A stretch of 64,000 nt of DNA from Hemerocallis citrina (GCA_017893485.1 JACEHZ010000371.1:186001-250000), one strand, 5' to 3'; counted from the stretch's first letter, positions 1 through 12,625 are shown. Made by a program: numbers and translations. The notes: a model not told the origin generated them from the sequence alone.

Positions 1-579
1 ACCCCCTTAAAGAACACCTCCTTAGTCAAATAATTCCACTTCATTATCGGTCTCTTGAGAAGGACATCTACAATCCCCTGTTACTCAATACTCAAACTCG
101 GCTCTTCTTAGCCCTCTTCGGGACACTCTCCCTCAAGACAGTAGGGGTCCCCCATGGCTCGCGACTACGAATCAGGAAGTACTTAGCCCTTCAATGCTTG
201 TTTGTATCGGGGCTGTCAACCAACTTCACACTGCTATCTGGGCTGAGGTAGTATCTAAACTCCACCCTGCTCTTCTGGTGGAGCTTATAAAGCCTTCTGA
301 ACACATCCAATCTGAGGTTGATCCCTGCAGCTTGGCAATGAAAAATAAAACTATTCACGTGCCTCCACATGTTTGGCACAAACTGAAGTATTCAACAATC
401 TCTGCAAAATTAAGATCAGTAGTTGCTTAACCAGGACTAGTAGTAGTATTCTACGACCAGAGCATGTCATTTGTATTGATTGGATAGGCACTAGTCGGGT
501 GGTTGTACTAGCTTGTCAAGGGAACGCATGCAGTGCTGTCTCGCCTAGTAAGGGGATGGGCGGCATAGTCTCGTCTGTT
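1..579. other. Unassigned flanking sequence
   Basis: I recognise no gene or repeat family in this stretch. The longest open frame (194-430, + strand, 78 codons) has no motif I know and no supporting context, so I do not call it a gene. From about 430 onward the composition starts to resemble the adjoining LTR remnant, so the boundary near 580 is approximate. Confidence 0.4.
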
Positions 580-1512
580 AATTTTTGGGTTCTAATGATA
601 AGAACAGGAAGTGCATACAATATTTCTTCTGTCGGAAGTTAGGGATGGACTCTAAGAATTTGTCAATTTCTATGTTGTTTTATTTGGACAAGGAGCTAGT
701 GTAAGACTCAAAGTCGCGAGTAACATTCTAGGCATCTCGGTGAGCGGGGATTACCGTGGGGCCACCTTATGTTCATAGCAACTTTTGGGTGAGGTTCGGA
801 GCAGTGGGACTGTAGGGACCGTGCATAGTAGAAAAGATGGACACCACTACTGACTGCAAAGGTAGGATTTGGGCCGAACAACTGCAACCTCACCAGTCAC
901 TAGATCAATGTCAGAAACAGGAATGAGTACAAGTGTAGGATGCATAGCAAGGGATCGAACCCTGCAATCTGGAGACTACGAACTCCTTGGAAAGTATGTA
1001 GTATGGGATGCATACGTTTCCATTGAAGTTGTGTTTGGGAAATTATGCGATATGGGATGCATACATTTCCAAATGAATTGCATTAGAGTAAGAGCATTAG
1101 CATGCATTTGAGATTTCGCATTAGACTCTAGGGCATGACATACACTAATACTTGTGATTTGACTACACATTTTTTTTTGCATCAAATATTGATTGTTGAG
1201 TTTAGAGAATCACTGGTTTTATCAGCATTGCATTAGTTGCATTCAACTGACGTGCCCATAGTCTGTTTAGTTGCAGGACTACTGGATCGTGACAGTAGGA
1301 GACTCGAGCTGCATGGAGCATCAAGTGGAGATTATAAATTTGTACAGTAAATTTATTTGATGTAATTGATGTGAATTTAGGATGTAATTTATGATGTAAT
1401 TCTGTGATGAACCATTTATACGTGTAATAATTTCCTGTGATTTTTCTGTGTTTGGACTCGTTTGAAGGAAAGATTTTGGCTTGTGTCTCGAGTTCCCGGT
1501 ATTGGAAATTCG
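580..1512 (+). repeat. Truncated chromovirus LTR remnant
   Basis: This is the 3' part of a sense-strand LTR related to those of element A. It shares the block reading 'gataagaacagg...agggatggac' (near 600-650), the near-palindrome gggatcgaaccc at 951-962 and the block gtagtatgggatgcata near 998. Its end is cut: the last similar bases are 'ggtattggaaattcg' and the terminal dozen bases ending in ACA are missing. Tat pol coding starts immediately after. The remnant is old and strongly diverged, and its left boundary is uncertain. Confidence 0.6.
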
Positions 1513-2826
1513 ATGAGCTGCACCCTTGATATAGGACAAGCCAGCTCCAAACCAGTGGATGAACTATCAGAAATCTCTTTCTTTGAAAGGGATAAAGCTA
1601 AGTGTTTGCGGGTGAGCAAGGCACTCCCCCACCGAGTCAAGGAGCAACTCATCGCCTGCATCAGAGACAATCAAGACATGTTCGCTTGGAGAACTGAAGA
1701 TATGTCGGGCATTGCCGAAGACCTAATTATGCACTGCTTAAGTGTGAATCTGGAAGTCAAGCCTGTCCAACAGAAGCACCGCAAATTTGCACCTGCAAGG
1801 CAACTAGCTGTCAAAGAAAATGTTGAGAAGCTCCTAGCAGCATGATTCATCCAAGAAGTTAGTTACCCCGAGTGGCTAGAAAATGTCATAATGGTCAAGA
1901 AAGCCAATGGGAATGGAGAATCTGCATAGACTTCATAGACCTCAACAAAGCATGCCCAAAGGATCCCTTTTCTCTACCGAGCATAGATGCCTTGATAGAT
2001 ACCACCTCAGACCATGAGCTATTAAGCTTTATGGACGCATTTTCGGGATATGATAAGAACTGAATGTTCCTACCAGACATCTCGAAGACATCCTTCATCA
2101 CCAATACGGGGCTCTATTGCTACCGAGTTATGCCATTCAGGCTGAAGAATGCCGGGGCTACATATAAACGTTTGGTGAACCAAGTCTTTAGAGAACAGAT
2201 TGGCCGAAACATGGAAATGTACGTGGATGATATGCTCGTGAAGTGCCTTAAGAAAGAAGACCACATAGCCGACTTCCAAGAAGCATTCAATGTACCCTGG
2301 ATCAACAACATGAGGCTAAACCCCTCAAAGTGTGCCTTTGGGGTTGCCTCGGAGAAGTTCTTGAGATTTATGGTGAATTAGAGAGGAATTGAAGCCAATC
2401 CTGAAAAGATTAAAGCCATCCTCGACATGTCTCCTCCAACCACGGTCAAAGAAGTTCAGAAGCTTACAGGCCGTCTCGCCGCCATCGAATGCTTCCTATC
2501 CATGTCGGGGGAGAAATGACTCCCTTTCTTTAAAGCTCTTCGGGGAGCAAAGAATTTTGAGTGTGTGTATGTGTGTGTGTGTGTGGGGGGGGGGGGGGGG
2601 TAAAGCACCAAGAAGCTTTTGAAATCCTCAAAGAACACCTCACCCATCCTCCCATCTTAAGCAAGCCTACACCTTGAGAAACCCTCTACCTCTACTTGGT
2701 CACCTCAGATCAAACCCTTAGTGATGTACTGGTGAGAGAAGAAGATCCGGTGCAGAAGTCGATCCATTATGTAATCAAGGTGATCCATGACGCTGAACTC
2801 CGGTACTCGAAGATGGAGAAGATGGT
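1513..2826 (+). pseudogene. pol: Tat-type pol: reverse transcriptase and start of RNase H (broken)
   Basis: The translation matches Ty3 reverse transcriptase of the Tat type. An N-terminal stretch around DNQDMFAWRTEDM is followed by the NKACPKDPFSLPSID region, LLSFMDAFSGY, and the catalytic box YVDD (codons at 2220-2231, intact). The start of the RNase H connection ends at 2826. The reading is broken by a TGA near 1843, a one-base frameshift near 1905-1912, stops near 2062 and 2379, and a GT/G microsatellite at 2562-2601. The segment ends at the target duplication ATGGT of element A and resumes at 43733. No function is expected. The upstream gag and protease are absent. Confidence 0.85.
2562..2601. 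repeat. (GT)n(G)n microsatellite
   Basis: A GT dinucleotide run passes into an uninterrupted G tract within the decayed Tat pol, disrupting the reading frame. Confidence 0.9.
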
Positions 2827-4374
2827 TGTAACGCCCCGAACTTCCTGAATGGAGAATTCGAGACATGAGCCATGAACTTTACCTTCAATTAGCCACAATA
2901 CATAGAAAAGTAGGATACTTTAAAAACTTTCTATTCCACATAATATATTACAAGCCGAGTGTTACAATGGTTTCAATAAATTACATCAGAGTATACATGA
3001 AAATAAATAAACACTAGGCTCTTTACTTGGATGCTAAGCCTTGCCTAGAGTTCTCTCTAATCAGTGGTCCTGCATCCACAACCTAATTGAGTGGGGACGT
3101 CAGTACATATACTGACGCTCAAAGGTTGATGACTAGAAGCGAATCTCAACTTTAAACAAACATAATTTAAGCATGGTAAAATGTGCAGGTGTAGTTTAAG
3201 TGTGCGTGGGTGTTATGACTTAGGATCTAATGCAACGACAACTAAGGCTAGGATGCACTTATTCTAATGCAAGCGAGAATCTGGAATCGTATGCATCCCA
3301 TAACTACATAAGTCCATATCACCCCGTTCTCCATATTTAGGGATTTAAACCTGCATTATGAATTCTACTTTTGTACCCAACCTGTTCCTGATAGATACAA
3401 CGTGACTGATGAGGTTGTAGACGTGGTACGCTCATGGTGTCTATGTTTTCCACTACTACCCGACGCATCGGACCTCACTCAAAAGCCAGACGAACGCAGG
3501 GGATCCGCAGCACAGAATAGCCCGAAGCTTACCCTGTGGCACCCATAACTCATAGAACAATAGTCTATGGCCCGTTCGCTTCCCCGACATAGAATGTGAC
3601 AGAATTTTAGGGTCCATCCACTAGTTTCGACAGGAGAACCTCCTGTTCTTATCATGGTACTTCAGGAATTAATAGAGTGAGATACGTAACCCGTGCTCCC
3701 AACTCGTGAGAAGGCACCGTACGTATCCCTTTGACAGAGAGGTACAACCCAATAACACCAGCTAGTGTCAACCTATAGGACGAGTCAGATCCTAAGTTAT
3801 CACCCCTAATACCGATTCTTCCCTTTTGGCAAAATGTAGATAAAATGGTTAAGTAACAATAGTTACAAGTTGCTACCCTAATGATGTCACTAATCCTTAA
3901 ACAGTCTAACGGGGTTACCAAAATGTAAATACCACATGCTCAATTTCAACCTATATTTTCTAAGATCATCATGGATCCAACTCACAGACTATCGATCCAA
4001 GACACCAGTGATGGGATCTCCCTTACTCGGATCTCGTCTACATTCTCGGCCCGCGATCAATCCTACACCGGTTAAGATATGCCAGCGCACGAGGTGTGAC
4101 TTATCCACAGTTTCCAAGGTGGTAAAATACACGTCTTGATGGTCGATGACCCCAAGGGCAACTACAATACCCTAGACGAGCTTAACAAAGGCTACATACG
4201 AACCAATTACATGCAAAACAATAGCACTACTATTTTTCCAACCTAAAACATGCTATGACATGTGTTTATAAGCATATAGAAACACATCGAAGTCCTAAAC
4301 AAGAGCTTGAATAGGGGAAAACAACCATATATTCCAAACGGAGCATTTGCCAAAGGTCAAAAACTGTTGAAGCT

Positions 4375-5190
4375 CGAGAAATTCACGGTAATTTCTATGC
4401 TTGTCAGAATCCAACAATAATTTACTTTTTGGAAAACTAAGAACATCTACTAAAACTCTCTAGTTGACAATTTGCTCAAGTTCAGTCAACAAGCGGTCGA
4501 AAAACTCCTAATATTTCCAAACAGAAACTTAGCAAGAGAAAGTTGCTGATGTAATTTTGTAAAGATCATAACTGGTGCTATATTTATAGGAATCTAACAA
4601 AATTGGGATTTTTGGAAAGCTAATAAAATCTAATACAACTCTCTATTTGACAACTTTTTCAAGTTAAGTCAACAGGAGGTCGAAAACTCCTAATCTCTCC
4701 AAACAGAAAATGAGCAAAGAAGGTTGCTGCTGGAATTTTGTAAGGATTATAATCGGTGCTATACTGATCGGAATCTAACAAAATTGGGCTTTTTGAAAAG
4801 ATAAGAATATCTACTACAACTCTCTAGTTGAAAACGTTTTCAAGTTAAGTCAAGAAGAGGTCGAAAACTCTTAATCTCTCCAAAAAGAATTTGAGCAAAG
4901 AAGGTTGCTGCTGGAATTTTGTAAAGATCATAACCGGTGCTATACTTATCGGAATCAAACAAAATTGGGCTTTTTGGAAAGCTAAGAGCATCTACTACAA
5001 CTCTCTAATTGACAACTTTTTCAAGTTAAGTCAACAAGAGGTCGAAAACTCCTAATCTCTACAAACAGAAATTCAGCAAAGAAGGTTGCTGCTGGAATTT
5101 TTTAAAGATCATCACCTGTGTTATACTTATCGGAATCTAACAAAATAGGGCTTTTTGGAAAGCTAAGAATATCTACTACAATTTCCTAGT
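4375..5190 (-). repeat. About 181-bp tandem array inside LTR A
   Basis: The phrase gtcgaaaactcctaatctc recurs at 4496, 4679, 4860 and 5041, a period of 181-183 bp, with about four copies. Each unit also contains 'ttttggaaagctaag' and 'caactctctagttgac'. The same array occurs in the other LTR (24480-25300), so it predates insertion of A. Confidence 0.85.
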
Positions 5191-6162
5191 TGATAACTTT
5201 CTTGCATTCCTTATAGAACTCAAGTTTACTAATTTTTTTACACATATAACAACATGGAAGTCTTCCAACAACCTAGGAGAAAATAAAGGTTGCTACTACA
5301 AACTTGATCTTTCATGAACTAGAATTACCAAAAGAACTTGATTTTTTACAAGTATAAAAGTAAACATACAATAACTACTATAGACTTTATCTTTCATGCA
5401 TTAAAAGTTCTACATATTACAAAAACTACTCTCTTATGAATTACATGTTCCACATACAACAAGAGTCCACTTTTTTTATGAACTAGAAGTTACACATACA
5501 ACTAAAAACTACTCTTTTAGTGTTCTAATTAAGCTTTCCACTTTAATCAGTAGATATTCTTAATTCATCTATTCTTATATGCACATGGATTTAGTCCAAG
5601 TTGCTATATTTTATTTAGAATAAACCATGTGTTTATATTTTATTAATAACAATAACAACAATGATAATAATAACAACAATTTGTTTCAGTTACACCATCC
5701 AATTCCTTTATGTGTTCATTTTGATCAACCATTGTTTATATGCACATGATTCTTAATCCAAGTTGTAAAAAAATGAGAACAACAATAACCATAATAACAA
5801 TTAACAACAAATGTTCACAAAAGATTCAATCTTTATGTTGTTTTATTTGAGTTCTACCATTCAACCTCTTCATGTGATCATTTGATCCACACTACTCATA
5901 TGCACATGAATCTTAGTCCAAGTTGTTAACATATAACAATGAGAAGAAGAAAAAATAAAACAAACAATTAAATACAATAAGAGTTAGAGAAACCCCCACC
6001 TTGATTACTAAGTAGGAAGAACTAGCCTAGCTTCCTCGTCCTTCCTCCTAGCTCCTATTTGAACCTACAGTTGAGAACTCTCTAGTTAAAAATTTTCTCT
6101 CTTTCTTTTGCTCTTCTATTTTTTTTCTCTTGGCAAATGAGGCAAAGGGTGAAGGGTGGGGG

Positions 6163-6170
6163 TATTTATA
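6163..6170 (-). promoter_or_regulatory. TATA box of the 3' LTR of element A
   Basis: TATAAATA on the minus strand, followed by a CCCCC run. The same TATA-plus-C-run context occurs in most long LTRs of this window. It is the expected U3 promoter position. Confidence 0.65.
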
Positions 6171-6768
6171 AGAAAATGAGAGAGTGAGAGTGAGAGTAAG
6201 AGAGGGTGAGTGTTTGAGTTGGGGTTTGGCCTTGGGAAACTTGGTCGTCCATTTGATGAGGGAGGGGTGAGGGGTGAGTGTAGGAGAGTGGCTTAGTCAA
6301 GAAGATACAACACCTATTAATACTAATTTGTATTTCCAATAATTATAAAATCTATGTTTATCCATCCAAATAAATCCTAGCCATTCATCTTTGATCAATC
6401 ATGGAAAAAATGAAGATATTTTTGTCCAAAAACACATTCTACATGATTTGTACAAATGTACGAAATCGATACAATACACATACGTATATACTAATATATA
6501 TACCGATAAATTTTTTTCATCAAACCGAACAATCCATACAAAAATAATTTAATTTTTACAATAAAAATAAAATAATAATAATAAAAATGAATTTTATTAT
6601 CGGCTCGGAATATTTCAGCTTCAAATTGATATAATACATATACATGTAGACTGAGATATATACAAATAATGATTATTAATTAAACCGAGTAATATCCACC
6701 AAAAATATTTCATTCTGAAAAATAAAAGTAATAAAATAATATTATTAATATCTGCTCCGGATATTACA

Positions 6769-6784
6769 ATACTCCCTCCTTAGA
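6769..6784 (-). other. Polypurine tract of element A
   Basis: On the minus strand this reads CTAAGGAGGGAGTAT immediately before the LTR start TGTAATATCC. It is the primer site for plus-strand DNA synthesis. Confidence 0.85.
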
Positions 6785-6841
6785 ATAGTTCTGTTCTCAG
6801 AACTATACTAAATAAGAAGAACAGAAAACAAAATGAAATGC

Positions 6842-7523
6842 TCAAAATAACTCGGGAAAAGAAAGCTTCATCCGGCTTTCCGGCTCCTAAGTGGCTTCCT
6901 CCGCGAACTGATTCTTCCAAAGAAACTTGAACATCGGAATAGTCTTGTTCCTTAGCACTTTATCTTGACGATCAATAATTCCGACCGGCTGTTCCTTGTA
7001 TGAAAGATCCACTCATAGGTCTTCAGGAACGTCTGGCAGTTAATGACTCGGATCCAGCACATACTTCCTCAGCATCGAAACGTGAAATACATTGTGTACT
7101 TGGGATAATTCGGCTGACAGCTCTAGTCTGGATGCCATATTTCCGATTCTCTTCAAAATTTGGTACGGTCCAATATATCTTGGTGCTAAGTTGCCACCCT
7201 TTTCGAACCTGATCACTCATTTAGTAGGTGAGACTTTCAGAAATACCGAATCACCTTCTTCAAATTCCAAATCTCGTCAGCAGTTGTCGGCATAGCTTTT
7301 CAACCTGCTTTGTGCTACTTGCATCCTCTTTCTGATTAGCTCGATCTTCTCGGATGTTTGCTGCACTATTTCAGGCCCAAACATCTGCCTTTCTCCTACT
7401 TCGAACCAGTTCATGGGCGTCCTACACTTCCTTCCATACAATGCTTCATATGGAGCCATCTCAATACTTTCTTGATAGCTGTTATTAAATGCAAACTCTA
7501 GCAATGCTAAGTGTCGTTCCCAG
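6842..7523 (-). pseudogene. pol: Element A pol C-terminus: integrase end and chromodomain
   Basis: This is the downstream part of the A integrase after the element B insertion. It starts at the duplicated CCCAG with the conserved FAFNNSYQ and MAPYEALYGRKC region, then the GPYQILKRIG region. A chromodomain near the end includes DRQDKVLRNKTIPM. Several in-frame stops are visible: one after SYADNC near 7277, one near 7217, one in the chromodomain where the usual tryptophan of the EEATW motif is a stop, and others near 7015-7045. The natural end is TGA at 6842-6844. The chromodomain assigns A to the chromoviruses, most like the Tekay/Del group by its motifs. The upstream part of the same gene lies at 18155-20776. 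Confidence 0.85.
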
Positions 7524-10500
7524 TGTAGCGCCCCAAATACCTATACCGGAAATTTGAGACACAATCCAGGAATCGAACTTTAAATAGTCACAATCACAGA
7601 AAAATACAGTGAAATTAAAACTTTTATTCCATTTAATAGTTACAATTACAAGTGTTACGATGTCCACTAGAATTTACTTGATTTACAAATTTACAAAGAA
7701 CACTTGAATAATGTCACTTGGATGCTTGGACTAACTCGAGCTCTGTTGTACCATTGAATCGGCTCCCGATACCTACAAGATGGAAAACATTAGTACATCT
7801 ACTGACGCAATGCTGATAATAACAGCGATTTCCAAACTGGCAACCATAATTATAATTTATGCTAAAGAGAAAAGTGATGTGAAGTAGGGGATTAATGGAT
7901 CCGGGTTATAGTGTTGTTGTATGCCATGCTCTAACAATTTAAATGCATCAGTCATATGCCTTATTCTAATGCAAGCAAGACTTTGAAAACGCATGCATCA
8001 CATACTACATACGCCCCAAATCTAGCCGCCTGTCTGCAATCTTAGGGTTCCGAACCCTCGCCATGCATCCTACTCTTATACTCATCCTGTTCCCAATAGA
8101 TTACTGTGTCCGAGGACGTTGCAGTTATTCGGTCCGCCCGTTACTGCAGTCACTATAGTGGTGATCGCGTTTGCCACATAATGCCTGATGAGTCTAATTT
8201 TTATATAAATATTTGTACTCATTTACCCATAAAAATTACTTGTATTGGTCTATCTTATTAAAAATTGATCTTATTTACATAAATTTCAGTTAATTAATTA
8301 TTTTTGAAGGAATAATATTTTTGATGAAAAAGGTAAATATTTTTTAGTAAAAATCAATAAACAAAACAAACAGAATGATTTATTAATTTTTATTGTTTTG
8401 TTGAATTTTAAATTTTACAAATTGGCCATGTGAAAAGAAAAATATAATTTTAAATTGCCAATAGAGGTAAAAGTGCAATAAGCAATTTTAAAAGGGTTTA
8501 ATTGAGCTAATGTGATTATTAGTTAGTTTAATTAATTTAAACTAATTATTTTTATTTTTATTCTGATTTTATTTTGTGTGTGTGTGCAGCACGTGCTTCA
8601 AGAAAAAGAAAGAGAAGAAAAAAAAGCAAGAAATAAAGATCAAATCAAATAAGGAAAGACATACATAGAGATGTGGGGTTTTCTGCAAAAATAAACCCTA
8701 ATTCCCACGTTTCAGATCCCTATAAATACAATAGGAAACAAGAGAAGAAGTACATGCCATACGAGAGAGGTTAAGTGATGGCTACCTCGATCTTTCCAAA
8801 TAAATAAATATAATTTTTTTTAAAGAAAAAGAGAACATGCTTTGTACTTGGGAGCTCTGTTCTCAATGACGAAGACAGAGAAGCAGCAAGCTGACATGAC
8901 ATGCTCGGGAATGAAGGCAAAGGGGCAAAGGAGTGGGCTCTGTGACTCAGCAGGGCTAAGTTCGAGGCAAGGCAGGACGGGACATGACTTTAGAGGTGAC
9001 GTGGGGCTCTGTTGCGGGCGGTGACGTCAGCGAATGGAGTGGGCTAGCGTTCTGATCGAAATAGAGAGAGGAGAGGTGCACTGATGTGGCGTGACTACTG
9101 CGGCGGCATGAAATCCAACGAGAAGAGTGAGAGAATCAGGGGTTACTGTTCGGCACAAAAATCGAGACTTCGGTTTGCAATTTTTTTTATACAAAACAGT
9201 TCTTTCTGTATCTTTTCTGTATCTTCTATTTTCTTCTTCTAATTTTGTTATGCAATCCAAGACAATATTTGTTAGTTGCAATTATATTATGAACAAAATT
9301 TTTTTTTAGGGCTTTGATGTAACCTAGTTTTGAGAACACAATTTTAATTCCATATTATTTTTCTATTTTTCCATGGTTGTGTGTTTGATTTATATTCTTA
9401 ATGCTTACAATTGGTTGACCAACTTTTGTATGATCTATTAAATCATGGAGAGACCAAACTGGTGATTTGTGATTTTGAATTAATAAAATTAAACACCGTT
9501 ACAAGAGTGAACTGCTGTTAATGTGACCTTTAAAAAATCCATAGATCTTAATGAATTTTCAACTAGTAGTTTGTGCATGATCTATGACAAATATTTAGTT
9601 GATAATATTTTTGATATTGTTTGAGAGAGAATATTGAATAATTTGGAGATTTTGGTCTACAACTTGGAAAAACAATATTTTTATTCACATGGAGTTATAA
9701 ATTGTATGAGATTAACTAGGTGAAATCAACAGCCTTAGAATTAGTTTTGCAATTAATAAATAACAAAATTTCAGATTCCACTCATTTTAATTAATTTTGT
9801 TAGTTCTTTAGATTAATTTAATTTAGTTACTTCATTATTGAATTTCGATTTTTCAAATAGTAGTTAATCTAGAAATTTTGGTACTCGATAAAATTATTTG
9901 TCCTTGTGGGTTCGACAATCTTTTCACTTAACTATACTACTTATTGCGATTTTGTACACTTGCCAATATTCACATCAGTGCCCTTACACGGACCTCACTC
10001 AAAAAGCCATGACGAACCTTCTGGTACAAACCCATGTACCCATGACGTCAAAAGAAAAATATATATATAAAAAATCCACGCGCATATGAACATGATGGCC
10101 TCGAGAGTCAAATCCCCCAATCCGACATGAGTTCCTCTCCCGTTCTTTACCCCGGCTCTTCAGGAATTAACAGATCGAGATACGAGACTCGTGATCTCAA
10201 AACCTGAGAACACAATCTGTATCCCTATGATAGAAAAAGTACAACACTCGACTAAGGTTTGCTAGTACTAATGAAATTTACATATATCTATCACATCACT
10301 CTAATCCAAGACTCACTTTAATCATCCAGGTGATAAAAGTTGCTCTCAAATTCAACCTATCGACCCGTGGCCCCGGCGACACATTTACCTGCTCGCCACT
10401 TTCCCTAGCTTGGATTTCTTCCATCACCACAGCCTGCGTTCACCCTCCATTGGCAAGAATTCGACGGCATCAATCAGACGTCCAACGCCTCGGCGAAAGT

Positions 10501-11830
10501 TTCTAATCTTAGGGTTGATAATGGTCGGGTATCACTCTACCCCAGTGACTATCTCAAGTCACAAATGTCCTTAACAGGAGTTAAACACCATAATACCAAT
10601 AATATCACTAATTACCCCTAATAGTAAGTCCATTAACTCTTAATCACAAGAAGAGAAAATGTACTCCCAAACACATAGTCAAAAATCATGACTAACCCAA
10701 CACTGTTGTTTCTGCCTTAAACTTAGAAAGGTCATAACTCCCACAATACAACTCGGATTTGAGTGTTCTAGTCCATTATGGAAAGCTATATGGAAATCTA
10801 GGAATCTAGGATAAAACTCTCTAGTTGATCATTACATCATATTCATCCATATAGTTTCTCAAAATAGCCTTACAATCATCAGCCTGTGTACTCCCTGTAC
10901 ACTAGCTGCACCTTACCGATAACATAAAAACCTACTCGCTCATCGGAATGACACAAATTCAGGTTCTATGGAAAGCTGAGAATGTCCCTTACAACTATCT
11001 AGTTGATCACAATTCGAAATTATTTCATTTGATTGTCATAAAACAATCATCTTTCTCAGGTGTACAGAAAATACATAATGTGCTTCACAAAATAGAGCAT
11101 ATAGCTCAAAACTGGTAATTGTTTCATCTTGCAAAAATCATATCTATTACCATACTTGTAGGGATTCCTTGATACAAGGCTTTTTGGAAAGCCTAGGATG
11201 TCTACTATAACTTCCTAATTATACATTTCCTCAAAGTTCGCTCATACAGAGCCATAGAGTTGCAATCTTATCTGTGTGTCAATTTTGACTAAGTTCTGCA
11301 CAGTACTCACTTAAAATTTCACAATAAATCACATGCATAACCAATGATTGCCAATTAATTCTAAAAATTAATTTCGCAATAGATCATGCATCAGTTAATT
11401 CTAAAAATTCCTTCAAATTTAGGTTTGACAAAAGACATAACCAGTCTCTGCCTTACGACCCAGCCATCAGAAATGAATTTATTAAAATACCAAATTATGT
11501 CAGACAAATCCGAAATAATTCATGTAGCCTCTAGACATGTATAAGATCATGCTGTAAAAATTTCAAGGTCAGATTCCATTTACATTGCTCTCTGGAAATT
11601 CGGGAAAAACAACATGCAATTTGTGTTTTCTGATTTCCATTTCATATTTTGAACAATCTACCTCTAACAATCAAACCCAATGCTACTATTAATAATCTCA
11701 TGCAATAAATCAAACAATAAAACAAGAATTAGAGTTTATAGAACTCCCCACCCTTAGTGAAGTTGAGAAAATTGTGTAGCTAGGCCTCTACCCTCTAGAT
11801 CCTCCTCTAAGAATTGCTCTTGATCACCTC
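7524..11830 (-). repeat. 3' LTR of element B, truncated and interrupted
   Basis: Matches 15004-17626 of the intact LTR, interrupted by the solo LTR at 8186-9977. About 528 bp corresponding to 17627-18154 are missing, including the promoter-proximal end. The right edge is a deletion junction with filler (11831-11858). Three diverged copies of a roughly 200-bp unit with 'ggaaagct' and 'tctagttgatca' phrases lie at 10700-11230, recalling the array in LTR A. The near-palindrome gggttccgaaccc is at 8045-8057. Confidence 0.85.
8186..9977 (+). mobile_element. Solo LTR S2 (1.8 kb, different family)
   Basis: A 1792-bp block absent from the other LTR of B. It begins TGATGAGTCT and ends CACATCA, flanked by ATGCC (8181-8185) and GTGCC (9978-9982). 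The empty site in the other LTR reads gtgcc. A TATA box (tataaata, 8721-8728) gives + orientation. Neither PBS nor coding sequence is present, so it is a solo LTR left by recombination. Its ends are unlike the chromovirus LTRs here, so the family is undetermined. Confidence 0.8.
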
Positions 11831-11858
11831 CTCTAAAAATTTCAAGGTCAGATTCCAT
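11831..11858. other. Deletion junction with templated filler DNA
   Basis: Between the broken LTR of B (ends 11830) and the broken RT (from 11859) lie about 28 bp. Of these, taaaaatttcaaggtcagattccat duplicates LTR sequence at 11555-11579, some 280 bp away. This is the signature of end-joining with template switching. Confidence 0.75.
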
Positions 11859-12528
11859 CCTGGCTGATTCGTCCTTCTTCTTAACAAGCAATACTGGTGC
11901 TCCCCAAGGTGATACACTTGGTCTGATGAATCCCTTCTGCAAAAATTCCTCAATTTGCTTCTTGACTTCATTCTGCTCTACTGGCGCCATTCTATAGGGT
12001 GCTTTTGATATTGGAGGGCTGCCTGGATGAATTTTGATACTGAACTCGACATCTCGGTGTGGGGGAAGTCCAAGTAATTCTTCCATGAATACGAGTGGAA
12101 AATTTCTCACCACTGGTATCTCCTTCACCTTTTCAGGTACCCGTACTTCATTTGTAGCTGCAACGATCATTGCTCTTGACCTCTTCTTCCCGTGGAACAC
12201 AAGTTCTATTCCTTCAGCTGAGATGACTACCTCCTTCTACTTGCACTCGATGCTTGCCTTGTGTCTCGACATCCAATCCATACCGATAATGACATCTGTT
12301 CTGGTAAAACCCAATTCTAACAAATCGATACTCAGGATTTCCCCGTTGATCTGGAGTTTACATTCCCTATAGCATAGATCTGTAGTGAGGGTTGCCCCTG
12401 ATGGTGTAGCCACCATTAAGGCTAATTCTAAAATTGCCTCTTGTGTGCATCTAGATTTTCTCAAAAAAGATTCTGACACAAAAGAATGAGTCGATCCACT
12501 ATCGAATAAGTCTGTAGCCAAAATTCCA
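11859..12528 (-). pseudogene. pol: Element B protease and truncated reverse transcriptase
   Basis: Minus strand, in order. The aspartic protease has its active-site motif FDSGSTHSF, then the IIGMDWMSRHKA region near 12240. Next comes the RT N-terminus with [20 protein letters not shown] and [12 protein letters not shown]. The RT stops there: after the codons for ARM the sequence switches to filler and LTR. The YxDD box, RNase H and integrase are absent. The frame is shifted between the protease and RT pieces (a stop separates 12237-12521 from 11754-12200). Homologous positions in A (20418-20745) and D (38100-38477) confirm the assignment. Confidence 0.85.
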
Positions 12529-12536
12529 TATATATA

Positions 12537-12625
<89 letters not shown>
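12529..12625. repeat. (AT)n(CT)n(AT)n microsatellite at the gag-protease junction of B
   Basis: TA repeats, then CT repeats, then a long TA run. It lies exactly where elements A and D have a candidate intron, between the end of gag and the protease. Confidence 0.9.

Larger units (their letters stand above)
2827..6768 (-). repeat. 3' LTR of element A
   Basis: A 3942-bp LTR, matched end to end by 22892-26377 plus 43237-43732. On the minus strand it starts TGTAATATCC and ends GGGGCGTTACA. It holds a TATA box (6163-6170), an approximately 181-bp tandem array (4375-5190) and a near-palindrome (3340-3352) shared with other LTRs here. The minus-strand start directly follows the polypurine tract at 6769-6784. 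Confidence 0.92.

Noticed and set aside
194..430. 78-codon open frame at the left edge
   Set aside because: No recognisable motif, no context, and a length expected by chance.
7000..7295. Small + strand frames
   Set aside because: They are antisense to the integrase C-terminus of A.
12034..12372. 112-codon + strand frame
   Set aside because: It is the antisense shadow of the B protease and RT.
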